Shown: piece after piece, positions 49,558 through 63,124 of the stretch
Layout: every line of letters starts with the position of its first letter
How positions within the stretch are numbered: position 1 is the stretch's first letter
Source of the DNA: Deinococcus sp. Leaf326
GTDB lineage: Bacteria; Deinococcota; Deinococci; Deinococcales; Deinococcaceae
Assembly: GCF_001424185.1 (NCBI RefSeq)
Contig: NZ_LMOM01000013.1
Span: 1 to 64,000, forward strand
DNA length: 64,000 nt
Direction of reading: 5' to 3'
Made by a program: the position numbers and the translations under genes
The notes under the pieces: model-generated
The model's database searches: none
Seen by the model: only the letters and a program-made list of their open reading frames with translations
Told to the model about the DNA's origin: nothing

Positions 49558-50553
49558 TCACCTCATCGTGCGCGGCAGCTCCTGCGTGGGCAGGATCTTT
49601 TTGGGCGTGCGGAACTCGATGTTCTCCCACTCGCCCTCCTCTACGATTTCCAGTGCCGGATTGAGCCGGCGGAAATGTGCCACGACCTCCTGCACGAGGT
49701 CGTCGGGGGTGCTCGCCGCGCTCGTGATGCCCACCGACCGCACGCCGCCGAGGTCCAGGCCCGCGAGGTCGGCCGCCGTCTCCAGACGCTCGGCGCGCCC
49801 GCAGGTCTCGGCGGCGAGTTCCAGCAGCCTCATGCCGTTGCTGCTGTGCGTGCTCGTCAGGACCAGGAAGGCGTCCACGTTCGGCGCGATGCTCTTCACG
49901 GCGTCCTGGCGGTTTTTCGTGGCGTAGCACAGGTCCTCGCTGGGCGGCACGTGCAGCGCCGGAAAGCGGGCCTTGAGCACGTCCACGGTGCGCCGGGTGT
50001 CATCCACGCTCAGGGTGGTCTGGGTGAGGACGACCAGGCGCTCGGGATCGGGCACCTCGACGGTGTAGGGGTCGTGCAGGCCCTCGCCGCTCTTGCCGAG
50101 CACGCCCACCAGCACGGTGTGTTCGGGCGCCTCGCCGCGCGTGCCGATCACTTCCTGGTGGCGCGCGCTGTCCCCGATGAGGAGGATGGTGTAGCCCTCG
50201 CGGGCGTACTTCTTGGCCTCGGTGTGCACCTTGGTCACGAGGGGACAGGTCGCGTCGATGGTCGCCAGCCCCAACGTCCGCGCCCGCTCGCGCACCGCCG
50301 GGCTGATGCCGTGCGCGCTGAAAATGACCGTCTCGCCGTTTTCCGGCAGGGCGTCCACCGTGTCCAGATCTTCGACGAAGTGCACGTTGCCGCCTTCCTT
50401 GAGCCGCTCGACGACCGTGTGGTTGTGAACGATGGAGTGATACACCGTCACGGGCCGGGCCTCCTGCGCGGCGGCGCGCTCGACCGCCTGAATCGCCATG
50501 ACCACCCCGGCGCAGAAGCCGCGCGGTTTGGCGAGGTACACCTTCTCGATCAT
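49558..50553 (-). CDS. ispH: 4-hydroxy-3-methylbut-2-enyl diphosphate reductase
   Basis: This 331-residue 4Fe-4S enzyme makes IPP and DMAPP in the last step of the MEP pathway. The three cluster cysteines are Cys14 (GFCAGV), Cys103 ([11 protein letters not shown]) and Cys209 ([11 protein letters not shown]). Conserved histidines are present in HSIVHN and SAHGIS. The ATG lies 6 nt behind TACACT, and the 31-residue longer frame is rejected. Confidence 0.96.
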   Translation of the reverse strand: MIEKVYLAKPRGFCAGVVMAIQAVERAAAQEARPVTVYHSIVHNHTVVERLKEGGNVHFVEDLDTVDALPENGETVIFSAHGISPAVRERARTLGLATIDATCPLVTKVHTEAKKYAREGYTILLIGDSARHQEVIGTRGEAPEHTVLVGVLGKSGEGLHDPYTVEVPDPERLVVLTQTTLSVDDTRRTVDVLKARFPALHVPPSEDLCYATKNRQDAVKSIAPNVDAFLVLTSTHSSNGMRLLELAAETCGRAERLETAADLAGLDLGGVRSVGITSAASTPDDLVQEVVAHFRRLNPALEIVEEGEWENIEFRTPKKILPTQELPRTMR

Positions 50554-50559
50554 GGGTCC

Positions 50560-50565
50560 AGTGTA
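50560..50565 (-). promoter_or_regulatory. -10 box TACACT for ispH
   Basis: TACACT lies 6 nt before the ATG at 50553. Confidence 0.5.
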
Positions 50566-50614
50566 GGGGGAGCGGGCCGGAGAAAGTGGAAGGTGAAGCG
50601 GGGACAGGGTCCCC

Positions 50615-52123
50615 TCACCTCTCGTCTGCGGGGCCGGGGCCGACAAGGCCGTCTTGTCTCTTCACGAACCGCAGCCACCATTCGTCCGGGACCGGAGAGC
50701 CGCGCTTCGTCCACAGGTCCTCGAAGCTGGCCTGCTGCTCGGCCACCGCCGCGGGGTCGCTCGTGGCGAGGACCGCCTCATTCAGGCCCAGCGGTCCCCA
50801 CGAGCTGAAGTGAAAGTTGACGCTGCCCGCCACGACCATCTCCCGGTCCACCGTGACCACCTTGCTGTGCAGCTTGAAGTCTACGTAGCGCGCCTCGAAC
50901 AGGGCGTCGAGGCCCCGGCGCCGCGCCTCGTAGCGCAGCAGGGCCACGCCGCTGCGGTTGGCGTAGGCGCCGTAGCTGTAGTTCACCGTGAGCACGCGCA
51001 CCCTGACCCCACGCTCCATCGCGTCGAGAAGCGCGGCGAAATAGGGCGGAAAGGTCGTGCGGCCACAGCCCTCGGGGTTCTGATAGGCCGACCAGCACGC
51101 CAGTTCGGGGCTGAAATCCACCTCCAGCAGGTCGATACTCCGGCGGGCTGCCAGAAAGAGGGCCTGCTGGGCGCGGTCGGCCACGTCGCTGCCGGGGCGG
51201 CGGTACAGCACGAAAGCGCGCGCGTCGCCGGCCGGGACCGCCGCGCGCGCCACCGCCGGGTGTGAGGGCGGGTCGGGGAGGCCCAGCGCGCAGCGCGCAG
51301 CGACCTCGGCCGCGGCCACGCCGGCCGGGCAGCGGAGCTGGCGCGAGTGCCGCCACAGGTCGTCGAAGGCGGCGACGGCGTCCTGGGCGGCGGGCCCGCG
51401 CATCCGCAGGCCCAGGTCGTGCAGGCCGCGCCCTCCGTTCTCGCCCTCCGGCAGGTGGCCGTCGGCGAAGTTGTAGCCCTCGACCGTCACGTCCTGTCCG
51501 TCGATGACGTGCAGCTTGGCGTGGCTGTGCGGAAAGAAGCCGTAGTTGAGCACCGACACGTGCCAGTCCAGTGCTGCGTCCTCCAGCGGCACGCCCAGCA
51601 CCCGCAGATCACGGGCGAGGGCCAGCGCCTGGGCCGCGCCGTCGAGCCGCACGAAGTCGGGATAGCCCCCCAGGACCACCCGCACCCGCATGCCCTGCGG
51701 GTAGGCGGCCGGACCCGCACGGACCCGCGCGTACAGGTCCCGCACTGCCGAGGCAAAGGTGTAGCCCGGCCGGCCCTGGCCTCCCTGCCACTCCATACTG
51801 GTCAGCAGCACCTCGTTGTGGGCGGCGCGCACCTGCTCCGCGATGACCTCGAAGGCGTCCTGCGGTGTGCCGGGGCCGCGCGGGGTCCGCAGGTAGCCCA
51901 CGAAGGCGTTAGAGCAGCTCAGGTCCGGCCGGCCGTCGGCGGTCGCCACGCGCCACAGGGACAAGTCGAGCGGGCGTATGGGCGCGGCGCAGGCCGGGGC
52001 GAGCAGGGGCGCCGCCGCCGGCACCGGCCCCAGGCCGACCGGAAAGGCGGCCCCCCCCGCGACTCCCGGAAGGAGGAGCGCGGCTAGAGCCGCCCCCCGC
52101 ACCGCACTGCCGGAACGCCGCAT
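50615..52123 (-). CDS. Exported phospholipase D-like protein
   Basis: The 502-residue protein starts [20 protein letters not shown], a signal peptide. It has two HKD motifs: His201-x-Lys203 in [11 protein letters not shown], and His419-x-Lys421 in [11 protein letters not shown] followed by GSVNF. This is the PLD superfamily (cardiolipin synthase, phosphodiesterases, nucleases). Because it is predicted to be exported, an extracellular phospholipase or nuclease is plausible; substrate is unknown. It starts 6 nt behind TATTCT. Confidence 0.88.
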   Translation of the reverse strand: MRRSGSAVRGAALAALLLPGVAGGAAFPVGLGPVPAAAPLLAPACAAPIRPLDLSLWRVATADGRPDLSCSNAFVGYLRTPRGPGTPQDAFEVIAEQVRAAHNEVLLTSMEWQGGQGRPGYTFASAVRDLYARVRAGPAAYPQGMRVRVVLGGYPDFVRLDGAAQALALARDLRVLGVPLEDAALDWHVSVLNYGFFPHSHAKLHVIDGQDVTVEGYNFADGHLPEGENGGRGLHDLGLRMRGPAAQDAVAAFDDLWRHSRQLRCPAGVAAAEVAARCALGLPDPPSHPAVARAAVPAGDARAFVLYRRPGSDVADRAQQALFLAARRSIDLLEVDFSPELACWSAYQNPEGCGRTTFPPYFAALLDAMERGVRVRVLTVNYSYGAYANRSGVALLRYEARRRGLDALFEARYVDFKLHSKVVTVDREMVVAGSVNFHFSSWGPLGLNEAVLATSDPAAVAEQQASFEDLWTKRGSPVPDEWWLRFVKRQDGLVGPGPADER

Positions 52124-52129
52124 GTCGCC

Positions 52130-52135
52130 AGAATA
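52130..52135 (-). promoter_or_regulatory. -10 box TATTCT for the PLD-like gene
   Basis: TATTCT lies 6 nt before the ATG at 52123. Confidence 0.45.
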
Positions 52136-52236
52136 GAAGAGGGGTCGGCTGGACACCGTGTGCTCTGGAGTCTCACTCGGCCAGGCCGAACAGGGGAACC
52201 GTGCGCCGGCGCAGGGAACGGAGCCGGGTTGGCCGT

Positions 52237-52242
52237 TATGCT
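52237..52242 (+). promoter_or_regulatory. -10 box TATGCT for aroE and the kinase operon
   Basis: TATGCT ends 6 nt before the GTG at 52249. Confidence 0.5.
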
Positions 52243-52248
52243 GGGGGC

Positions 52249-53087
<839 letters not shown>

Positions 53088-53091
<4 letters not shown>

Positions 53092-56000
53092 GCGCGCTGC
53101 GGGACCGGCGAAGTCCTGGACGGCTGGTCGACCGCTGGTCACGGGCCCTGCCCCTGACCGTCATGCTCCTGATGCTGCTGCTCTCGGGTGGGCTGGCGCT
53201 GGTGGCGTCGCGCTTTACCCACGAGCAGCAACGGGTGCGCTTCGAGCGCGAGGTCAGCGCGCACGCCTCGGCGCTGCGTCAGCGGGTCAGCGACTTCGAC
53301 AAGCTGCTTCAGGCCACCCGCGCCTTCTGGCTCACGAGTGCCACCGACGTGACTCCGGCCGCCTTCTTTCAGTTCTCCGAGGAGCTCAACCTGCGCCGGC
53401 GCTACCCCGACGTGCAGGCCCTGGGCTACGCCGCTTGGGTGCCCAGCGGTGATACCGGTCCTCTCGAAACCCTGCTGGGCAGCCTGGGGCAGACGGATTT
53501 CCGAGTACGGCCCAGGATCAGCCCGGTGCAGCAGCGCGCACCCGTGGTCCTCATCGCGCCCGACAGCGCCCAGAACGAGGGCGTGCTGGGCTTCGACCTG
53601 TATTCGGAGGCCGACCGCCGCTCGGCACTGGTGCGCGCTCAGCGTTCGGGCGAGTTCCAGACCACGCTGCCGGTCACGCTGGCGACCTCCGATTCGGCCG
53701 GGCGGCCGCTCCGGGGCTTCTTGCTGGCGCTCCCGGTGTGGCGGCCCAGTCTGCTCGACGGCCGGGGGGCCGCGCAGAACGCCGCACAGGAACCCGCAGG
53801 AGCCGCCCCCGGTGTCCTGACCGGCTTCATCTACGTGGCGGTGCGCGCCGACACCTTCCTGGCCTCGCTGGGAGGCGCCTACCGGGAGCCGGGCATCCGC
53901 TCGCGCCTCGTTATCGGGGGCGAGCCGCTGACGCCGGGCGCGGCCCCCACAGGCGAATTCCTGATGCAGGAGCGCGCCTCTCTCGCCGGGCTGGACTGGA
54001 CGTCGACCTACGCCGCGCCGGCCAGTTTCGGGCGCGACATCTTCGGCTTCTCGCCCGCCCTGATCTTCCTGATGGGGATGCTGCTCTCGGGGGTGTCCTT
54101 CCGGCTCACACAGGCGCAGGTCTGGGCCCGCGAACAGGCCGAGGCCGCCAACCACGACCTGCGCGAGGCCCAGGGCCGGCAGGCGCGCGCCTCCGCCGAG
54201 TTCGAGGCCATCTTCCAGTCCATGCAGGACGCGGCGGCCTTCACTGACGGTCAGGGCCTGGTGCGTACCGTGAACCGCGCGCTGGCCCGGCAGTTCGGCT
54301 ACGGGGACGCCGAGCTGCTGGGCCAGCCGCTCTCGGCGCTGCATCTCGACCGCCGGCTGGACAAGCGCAGCACGTTCCAGTCGGTCACGACGCCCTACGC
54401 TCGGCGTGATGGCAGCCACTTCTACGGTGAGGCGCAGCGCACCGAGGTCCGCAGTTCGGCGGGCGAACTGCTGGGCCTGCTGGAGGTGATCCGTGACGTG
54501 AGCGAGCGGGTCGAGGCCGAGCAGGCGCTCCAGGCGGCCGGCAAGCGGTCACGTGCCGTCCTGGACGCCATTCCGCATGTGGTCTGGGTCAGTGAGCCCG
54601 GCGGGGCGCTGACCTACGAGAATGTTCAGCACCGCCGCCGCCTGGGGACCGATTCGCTGCGCTCGCGGGTGCATCCCCACGACCGCGTCGTCTACGAGCA
54701 GATGTGGCGCGACGCCTACGCCCTGCAGGCCTCCTCGGAGAGCGAGGTGCGGCTGCGCGTCGCGGGGCCGGGCCGCGCGGCGGCAGACAGGCTGCGCGAC
54801 CGCTGGTTCGAGCTGCGGGTCGCGCCGCTGCTCAACGAGCAGGGCGAGGTGCGCGAGTGGGTCGCCAGCGCCACCGACATCCACGACCGCCTGCTGGCCG
54901 AGCGTCTCGCGCAGCGCAACGAGGAGCGGTACCGGGGCGTGATCGAGGGAATGCCGCAGATCGTGTGGCTCACCGATCCGCAGGGCGTGCCGACCTATTT
55001 CAACCGCCGCTGGGAGGAGTACGTGGGCCCGGCGCGCGCGCCCCAGGGCCTGCTGCCCACGCTGCACCCCGATGATCGGAGCGACTATCAGCGCCGCTGG
55101 ACGGTGGCCATCGGCGCCGGGCAGGCCTTCGAGGCCGAGCACCGGTTGCTGGGCGCGGACGGCAGCTACAGGACCTTCGTAACCCGTGGGCTGCCGGTGC
55201 GCGACGCGGGCGGGCAGATCCTCGAGTGGGTAGGAACCAGCACCGACGTGGACGACAGTGTGTACGCCGAGAACGCCGCGCGGCTGCTGGCCGACGTGTC
55301 CGAGGAACTCACCGCCCGCGTCAACGACCCGCTCGCCACGCGCGCCGACAAGTACCGCACGGTCCTGAACCTCGTCACCGACCGCCTGATGGTCGCCGCC
55401 GGCATGTGGACCCTGCCCGACCTGCGGCTGCTGGTCGAGTCGCGGAGCGGCCCCGACTGGTCGGCGGCGCCCTTCGTGCAGGCGGTCCGGCACGTGGCCG
55501 AGCGGGCCGCCGAGCGCGAGGACCCGGACTACCTGACAGACGACGAACTGCTGGCCGCCGCCGGAGCTGCCGGAATGGTCCTGTGCCCCCTGACTGGGCT
55601 GGACGGCACGCTGCGGGGCGTGCTGGGCCTCGCCCACCGCCACGCCCTGCGGGACCGCGACCACGAACTCGTGCAGGAGCTGTGCAAACGCCTCTCGACC
55701 GCGCTGGACAACGACGCCCTGCGGGGACGCGCGGTGGCCGCCCAGCGTGAACTGCGCGCCCTGAACCTCTCACTGGAGGAACGCGTGCAGCGCCGCACGC
55801 TGGAGCTGGAGGAAGCCAACCGTGAACTTGAGGCCTTCAGCTACTCGGTGAGCCACGATCTGCGCACGCCTCTGCGGCACATCGTGGGATTCAGCGACCT
55901 GCTGGGCAAGGACGCTGGACCGAATCTCAGCGCCAAGGGGCAGCGCTACCTGACGGTCATCACCGACGCGGCCGGGCGCATGAGCGGCCTGATCGACAGC

Positions 56001-56509
56001 CTGCTGGAATTTTCACGGATGGGCCGCACGCCGCTGCGTCAGGCGCCGGTGGCGCTCGGTGAGCTGGTGAAGCAGGCGTGGCACAACCTCGAGCCGGACC
56101 GCCTGAGCCGGCAGGTCACGCTGGAGCAGGGAGAGCTTCCCACTGTCCTGGGCGACGCCGCACTGCTCGACCTCGTGTTCCAGAACCTGCTGTCCAACGC
56201 CATCAAGTACACCCGCACCCGACCGGAGGCGCGCGTGACCCTGAGCGCGCAGGAGGAGGCCGGCTGGGTCCGGGTGACAGTGGCGGACAACGGCGTGGGC
56301 TTCGATCCCAAATACGCAGATAAACTGTTCGGTGTGTTTCAACGTCTGCACCGTCCCGAAGAATTCGAGGGGACCGGAATCGGTCTGGCGAACGTCCGCC
56401 GTATCGTGACCCGTCACGGAGGCCAGGTGGGAGCCGAGGCGCTGCCCGGCGAGGGCGCCGCCTTCTGGATCACCCTGCCGCTCGCCCCCCGGCCCCAGGA
56501 GCTCCGCTG

Positions 56510-56510
<1 letters not shown>
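53088..56510 (+). CDS. CHASE-PAS-GAF sensor histidine kinase
   Basis: The 1140-residue membrane kinase has one helix near 22-43, a CHASE-type extracellular sensor (about 45-325), and a second helix near 328-345. Three PAS domains lie around 375-485, 490-610 and 615-730. A GAF-like region (730-890), a HisKA with His923 in SVSHDLRTPL, and a HATPase with NLLSNAIKYT and GTGIGLANV complete it. Short coiled linkers (ERVEAEQALQ, EERVQRRTLELEEANRELE) connect domains. It is coupled to aroE upstream and to a receiver-kinase downstream, its obvious phosphotransfer partner. Confidence 0.92.
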
Positions 56511-57721
<1,211 letters not shown>

Positions 57722-57791
57722 GCAGGGAAGCGCTGAGCGCGGGGCCGCCCGAAACCTGGGCAGGCCCCAGTGTTCCCGGCGCGCCCTGCGC

Positions 57792-57797
57792 TAGCCT
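57792..57797 (+). promoter_or_regulatory. -10 box TAGCCT for the OsmC gene
   Basis: TAGCCT ends 7 nt before the ATG at 57805. Confidence 0.5.
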
Positions 57798-57804
57798 GAG
57801 CGGC

Positions 57805-58203
57805 ATGAAAAAGACCCTGAACGTCACCTGGCTCGGCGAGCAGCGCTACCTGGGCGTGAGCGAGAGCGGGCACCAGCTCCTGATCGACAACAGCCCCGTC
57901 AAGGTGGGCGTCTCCCCGATGGAGGCCCTGCTGGGCGCGCTGGCGACCTGCACCGCCTATGACGTGGTCGAAGTCATGAAAAAGCGCCGCACGCCCCTGA
58001 GCACCTACCGGATCGAGGTCGAGGGCGAGCGGGCCGACACCGACCCCAAGCGCTACACCCACATCACTGTGCGCCACATCGCCAGCGGCGAGGGCGTCAC
58101 CGACGAGATGCTGAGCAAGGCCGCGCACCTGAGCCACGAGAAATACTGCTCGGTCGCCGCGAGCCTGAACAGCGAGATCGTGCTCGAAACGCGCGTCGAG
58201 TAG
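57805..58203 (+). CDS. OsmC family peroxide-reducing protein
   Basis: The 132-residue protein has the two OsmC cysteines, Cys49 (LATCTAYDV) and Cys115 (EKYCSVAASL), which reduce organic peroxides. It is closer to the YhfA-like branch than to Ohr. It has its own promoter and a terminator, so it is probably a single-gene unit. Confidence 0.92.
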   Translation: MKKTLNVTWLGEQRYLGVSESGHQLLIDNSPVKVGVSPMEALLGALATCTAYDVVEVMKKRRTPLSTYRIEVEGERADTDPKRYTHITVRHIASGEGVTDEMLSKAAHLSHEKYCSVAASLNSEIVLETRVE

Positions 58204-58215
58204 GGAGGCGAAAAG

Positions 58216-58243
58216 AAGGCCGCCTCCAGTGTGGGGCGGCCTT
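58216..58243. terminator. Terminator shared by osmC-like and lipoprotein genes
   Basis: AAGGCCGCC pairs with GGCGGCCTT. On the minus strand it is followed by CTTTTC, a better tract than on the plus strand. Confidence 0.7.
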
Positions 58244-58261
58244 GCTGGTAGAGCGCTGCGG

Positions 58262-58834
58262 TCAGATCGTTTCGCCGGTATCACGCTGCACGTAGCAGTT
58301 GGTGTACACCGGAATGTTGCCGTTGCCCAGCGAGCGGGTGCTGGCCGTGGCCGAGTCGGTGGCGTTGCGGATGGTCAGGTCGGCGTAGAACGAGCCGACC
58401 AGATTCTCGGCAGTCACGAGCTTCACGGTGCGGTCAACCGGGTTGACGACGATGGCCTGGGGCAAGAAGCCGCCGGTGGCCGGGCTGGCGTCGAACGAGA
58501 CCTTGTAGCTGTTGCCACCGATGGAATCGAACTCCGAACCGGAGAAGGTGGCGTTGTAGTTGCCGTCATAGCGGTTGTCCGTGTTGCCGCGCAGACCGAC
58601 ACTGACCGACTGCACGGTACCAGTCACGTTGAAGTACACCGCGACCTGGGTCCGGGCAATGCCCTGCACGCCGTTGTTCAGCACATTGTCACAGCCCACG
58701 AATTGCCCGTTCGAGAGGCGGTACTCGGTACGGATGCCGGTGACCTGCGCGATGGCGCCGTCACCCACGGCCACGGACCCGCAGCTTGCCAATACTCCAC
58801 TCAACCCCACCGCAGCCAGAAGCACTTTTTTCAT
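58262..58834 (-). CDS. Lipoprotein of unknown function
   Basis: The 190-residue protein starts MKKVLLAAVGLSGVLASC, a lipoprotein signal with lipobox LASC (Cys18). The mature part is beta-rich and Asn/Gly/Ser-rich, with two Cys residues in FVGCDN and TNCYV that could form a disulfide. I recognise no family. The start has GAGAGG close to the ATG, so it uses a ribosome site rather than a leaderless start. Confidence 0.75.
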   Translation of the reverse strand: MKKVLLAAVGLSGVLASCGSVAVGDGAIAQVTGIRTEYRLSNGQFVGCDNVLNNGVQGIARTQVAVYFNVTGTVQSVSVGLRGNTDNRYDGNYNATFSGSEFDSIGGNSYKVSFDASPATGGFLPQAIVVNPVDRTVKLVTAENLVGSFYADLTIRNATDSATASTRSLGNGNIPVYTNCYVQRDTGETI

Positions 58835-58950
58835 ACCTCTCACTGTGCCGGGCCAAACTGACCCGCGTGTGACTCCCCTCTTGATCTTTTGTGAGGACAG
58901 CACAAATGCGCTGCCTCCCGCTATGGGAGAACGGCGCAGGATAGAGGGAC

Positions 58951-61089
58951 TCAGGCAGCGGTGGGCAGCGCTGCAGGCGGCTCGCGGCGGCTTCCGGCCT
59001 TCTGCCAGAAATACACCAGGGCGATGAGACCCAGAGCGCCCAGGTCGTACAGGACGCCGTTGGGAATCATCAGGATGAACGCCGCGACGAGCAGCAGCAG
59101 CATCTGGATGGGGTTGGTCCGGCGGTGCAGGAAGCGCAGCGTGGCCGCCCCGAAGGCCACGAGCCCCAGGAAGGCGAAGAAGATGATGGGAATGGCCTCG
59201 GTCCAGGGCAGAGCGCCCAGGCGGCCGTCCTGGATGAGCAGCAGAGACGGGTTGAAGAACATCATGTAGGCGAGCAGGGCCGTGCGCATCTCGTACTGGA
59301 AGGCCTGCACCCCTGTCTTCATCGGGTCGCCCCCGGAGATGGCGGCGGCGGCGGTCGCCGCCAGCGCCACGGGCGGGGTACTGTCGGCCATGATGCCGAA
59401 ATAGAAGGCGAACAGATGAACCGGCAGCATCTCGCCGGGGTTACTGGTGTCCAGCCCGGCGATCTTGGCGATGATGGGCACGATGAGTGCGGCCATGACG
59501 ATGTAGTTGGCGGTCGTGGGCAGGCCGGTGCCCAGGATCAGCGCGATGAGCTGGGCGATGAACAGCGTGACCAGAATCCGCAGGAACGGGTTGGAGAAGG
59601 CCGCCGCCGCCGCTTCCAGCACGTCGGCCAGGCCGTAGCCCAGGCCCGTGATCGTCACGATGCCTACGACGATGCCTGCCGAGGCGGTGGCGATGGCGAT
59701 GCCGATCATGTTGCGGGCGCCGCTTTCGAACGCCGCGACGATCTTCTGGCCGCCTTCGATCAGGCTCCGGCCCGCGCCGCGCCCGTCCCGCCGGCCCCAG
59801 AACAGCTCCTGCGCGAGCATCATCAGCATCATGCCGATGATCGTGAACAGGGCGACGCGCTCGGGCACCGCCTCATGATTGAAGGTGAGCGTGCCGATGA
59901 GGTAGCCCAGCGGGAAGAGGTAGTACCAGCCCTCCAGAAACGACTTTTTGAAGCGGGGCAGTTCGTCGCGCGGCACCCCCTGAAGGTTGAGCTTAAGGGC
60001 CTCGATGTGCGCCACCACGAGCAGGGCGGCGTAGCACAGGAAGGCCGGAATGGCCGCCGCCAGGATCAGGGTCCGGAACTCGATCTGAAGGTTTTCGGCG
60101 ATGATGAAGGCGGCCGCGCCCATCGCGGGCGGCATGAGCTGCCCGTTGCTGGAACTCGCGACCTCGATGGCTCCGGCCTTCTCGCGGCTGTAGCCAGTGC
60201 GCATCATCGTGCCGATGGTGATGTTGCCGCCGGTCACGACGTTGGCGACGGCGCTGCCACTGATCATGCCGTTGAGGCCGCTGCTGACGATGCTGGCTTT
60301 GGCCGCCCCGCCCCGGAAGCGCCCCAGCAGGCTCTGGGAGATGTTCATGAACCAGTCGCCCGCGCCCATCTTGTCGAAGACGGCCCCGAACAATACGAAC
60401 AGGAATACGATCTGCGCGCTGACCCCCAGCGACGTGCCGAAGATGCCCTCGGTGTTGGTCGCCAGTTGCCCCACGAGCTGCGGCCAAGTGCTGCCGTTGT
60501 GAAACGGCGTCTGGATAAAGGGCAGCGCCCCACGCGCGCCCATCAGCGCGAACAGGATGAAGCCGACCGACACGAGGACCATCGAGATGCCCAGGGTCCG
60601 CCAGGTCGCCAGCAGCAGCATGACGACCAGCAGGCTGCCCATCCACAGGTCCATCGGGACGTCGGCCCGCATACCGCCGTTGTTGGCGATATTGGCGTAC
60701 TGAAAGAGAAAGTACAGTACCGAAGCCACGGCGAGGGCGCCCTGCACCCAGTCGAACCAGGGCACGCGGGTTTCGGGCCGGCCGGGCCTGTTCTTGAACG
60801 AGAACACCAGAAAGGCCAGCGCAAAGCCGAAGCCCAGGTGAATGGAGCGCAGATTGATGGTCGGGATGGTGCCAACATAGGCGGAATACATCTGGAACAG
60901 GCACCAGCCGACGGCCACCAGCGTGACCAGGAGCGCCTGCCAGCCGAACAGTTTGCGTCCGCCGGTTTCGGCGGCGGCGACCATCTCCAGGGCCTGTTTT
61001 TCGCCTTCGGTCAGGGCCTCGCCGGGACGGGAGGGCATCGGCTGGTCTGGGCCGGGGGGAACGCGGTCGGAAGTTGTGGGTCTGCTCAC
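58951..61089 (-). CDS. TRAP transporter fused permease (DctQM type)
   Basis: This 712-residue secondary importer has about sixteen or more membrane segments. The small DctQ-like part is N-terminal (about 45-200). The large part has the TRAP signatures SGSAVANVVTGG, MPPAMGAAAFIIAE, GTGLPTTANYIVMAAL and FYFGIMADSTPPVALAA. These fit the fused TAXI permease. It starts with GTG behind GAGG. Its binding protein lies directly upstream, separated by a hairpin. Confidence 0.93.
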   Translation of the reverse strand: MSRPTTSDRVPPGPDQPMPSRPGEALTEGEKQALEMVAAAETGGRKLFGWQALLVTLVAVGWCLFQMYSAYVGTIPTINLRSIHLGFGFALAFLVFSFKNRPGRPETRVPWFDWVQGALAVASVLYFLFQYANIANNGGMRADVPMDLWMGSLLVVMLLLATWRTLGISMVLVSVGFILFALMGARGALPFIQTPFHNGSTWPQLVGQLATNTEGIFGTSLGVSAQIVFLFVLFGAVFDKMGAGDWFMNISQSLLGRFRGGAAKASIVSSGLNGMISGSAVANVVTGGNITIGTMMRTGYSREKAGAIEVASSSNGQLMPPAMGAAAFIIAENLQIEFRTLILAAAIPAFLCYAALLVVAHIEALKLNLQGVPRDELPRFKKSFLEGWYYLFPLGYLIGTLTFNHEAVPERVALFTIIGMMLMMLAQELFWGRRDGRGAGRSLIEGGQKIVAAFESGARNMIGIAIATASAGIVVGIVTITGLGYGLADVLEAAAAAFSNPFLRILVTLFIAQLIALILGTGLPTTANYIVMAALIVPIIAKIAGLDTSNPGEMLPVHLFAFYFGIMADSTPPVALAATAAAAISGGDPMKTGVQAFQYEMRTALLAYMMFFNPSLLLIQDGRLGALPWTEAIPIIFFAFLGLVAFGAATLRFLHRRTNPIQMLLLLVAAFILMIPNGVLYDLGALGLIALVYFWQKAGSRREPPAALPTAA

Positions 61090-61116
61090 GGCGTCCTCAT
61101 TTATGGGAAAGAAGGC

Positions 61117-61152
61117 GGGGCCAGTCGCACTTCGGTCTGGGCGACTGGCCCC
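61117..61152 (-). terminator. 12-bp hairpin between binding protein and TRAP permease genes
   Basis: GGGGCCAGTCGC pairs exactly with 61141-61152. On the minus strand it is followed by GCCTTCTTTCCC, a poor T-run. Partial termination would give more binding protein than permease. Confidence 0.6.
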
Positions 61153-61177
61153 GGACGGTCCGGCACGGAGCCGGGGC

Positions 61178-62146
61178 TTACTTGACGTTCAGGCCCTGTT
61201 CCTTCCAGAACTTGACAGCGCCGGGGTGCAGCGGAGCGGGGACGCCCTTGACGGCGGCAGCGTTGCTGAAGCTGGTGTTCAGGACGGGATGGATCGCCTT
61301 GACGCCGGGCGTACTGGTAAAGACCGCCTTCATGGCCTTGTAGACAGTATCGTCGCTGACCGCGCTGCTCGCCACCAGGGTCGCCTGCACGGCCACGCCG
61401 GGCACGGTCGCGCCGACGCCCTTGTAGCTCTTGGCCGGAATGTTGTAGCGCACGTAGAAGGGGTACTTCTTGATGAGCGCCGAGGCCTGGTTGCCGGCAA
61501 CCGGCACGAGGTTGACGTCCACCGTCTGGGCGATCTGCGAGATGGCGCTCGCGCCCACGCCGACCGTGTAGAACAGCGCGTCGGCGCGCTTGTCCTGCAT
61601 CAGGCTGATGCCCTGGGCCGGCGAGACGCGCAGGGCCTGGCCCAGGTCCTCGAACTTCAGGCCGTAGGCTTCCAGAACCTGCCGGGCGGTCTGTTCGGTA
61701 CCCGAGCCCAGGTCGCCGATGACCACGCGCTTGCCCCTGAGGTCGGCAATGCTGTTGATCTTGGCGTCCTTGCGGGCGATCACGTGCAGGACTTCGGGGT
61801 ACAGCACGGCCAGGGTACGCACCTTGTTGTTGGCCTTGCCCTCGAAGGCCTGGATGCCGCTGCCCTTGTAGGCGTAGTAGGCGATGTCGTTTTGCACGAT
61901 CGCCATGTCGAGCTCACCGGTCGCCAGGGCGTTCATGTTGAACACGCTGCCGCCCGTGCTGCGGGCGTTGGCGCGCACGCCACTGCCCGCGTCGTTGACC
62001 ATCTTCGCCATCCCGGTGGCCACCGGAAAGTACACGCCGGTCGTGCTACCCGAGCCGATGGTCAGGAAGGAATTGCTCTGCGCGAGCGCCGCTCCCAGGG
62101 TCAACAGGGCCAGCGCAGCCCCAACGGCAGGAATGAACTTTTTCAT
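61178..62146 (-). CDS. TAXI family TRAP transporter solute-binding protein
   Basis: The 322-residue protein starts MKKFIPAVGAALALLTLGAALA, a signal peptide. The TAXI opening is FLTIGSGSTTGVYFPVATGMAKMVN, and the motif RSTGGSVFNMNAL follows. The ligand is probably an amino acid or dicarboxylate but is not decidable from sequence. AAGGAG precedes the ATG. It is co-oriented with the fused permease. Confidence 0.93.
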   Translation of the reverse strand: MKKFIPAVGAALALLTLGAALAQSNSFLTIGSGSTTGVYFPVATGMAKMVNDAGSGVRANARSTGGSVFNMNALATGELDMAIVQNDIAYYAYKGSGIQAFEGKANNKVRTLAVLYPEVLHVIARKDAKINSIADLRGKRVVIGDLGSGTEQTARQVLEAYGLKFEDLGQALRVSPAQGISLMQDKRADALFYTVGVGASAISQIAQTVDVNLVPVAGNQASALIKKYPFYVRYNIPAKSYKGVGATVPGVAVQATLVASSAVSDDTVYKAMKAVFTSTPGVKAIHPVLNTSFSNAAAVKGVPAPLHPGAVKFWKEQGLNVK

Positions 62147-62302
62147 GGTCGGCTCCTTGTGCTATGCCGGGCCCCTCCTCTCTCTGGGGACAGGCCTGGC
62201 TGTGTGGAATGCCGCAGGGTAGCATGACGTTAAAGGCCAGATGAAAGAGTTCGGCCCGGTTTGTGGCGGGCCCGGAGGCGGCCCTGCGGCGCACCCAGCC
62301 TG

Positions 62303-62308
62303 TAGACT
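62303..62308 (+). promoter_or_regulatory. -10 box TAGACT for the amino-acid ABC ATPase gene
   Basis: TAGACT ends 7 nt before the ATG at 62316. Confidence 0.5.
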
Positions 62309-62315
62309 GCCGGCC

Positions 62316-63107
<792 letters not shown>

Positions 63108-63124
63108 GTCCAGGGGCGCGGGGC

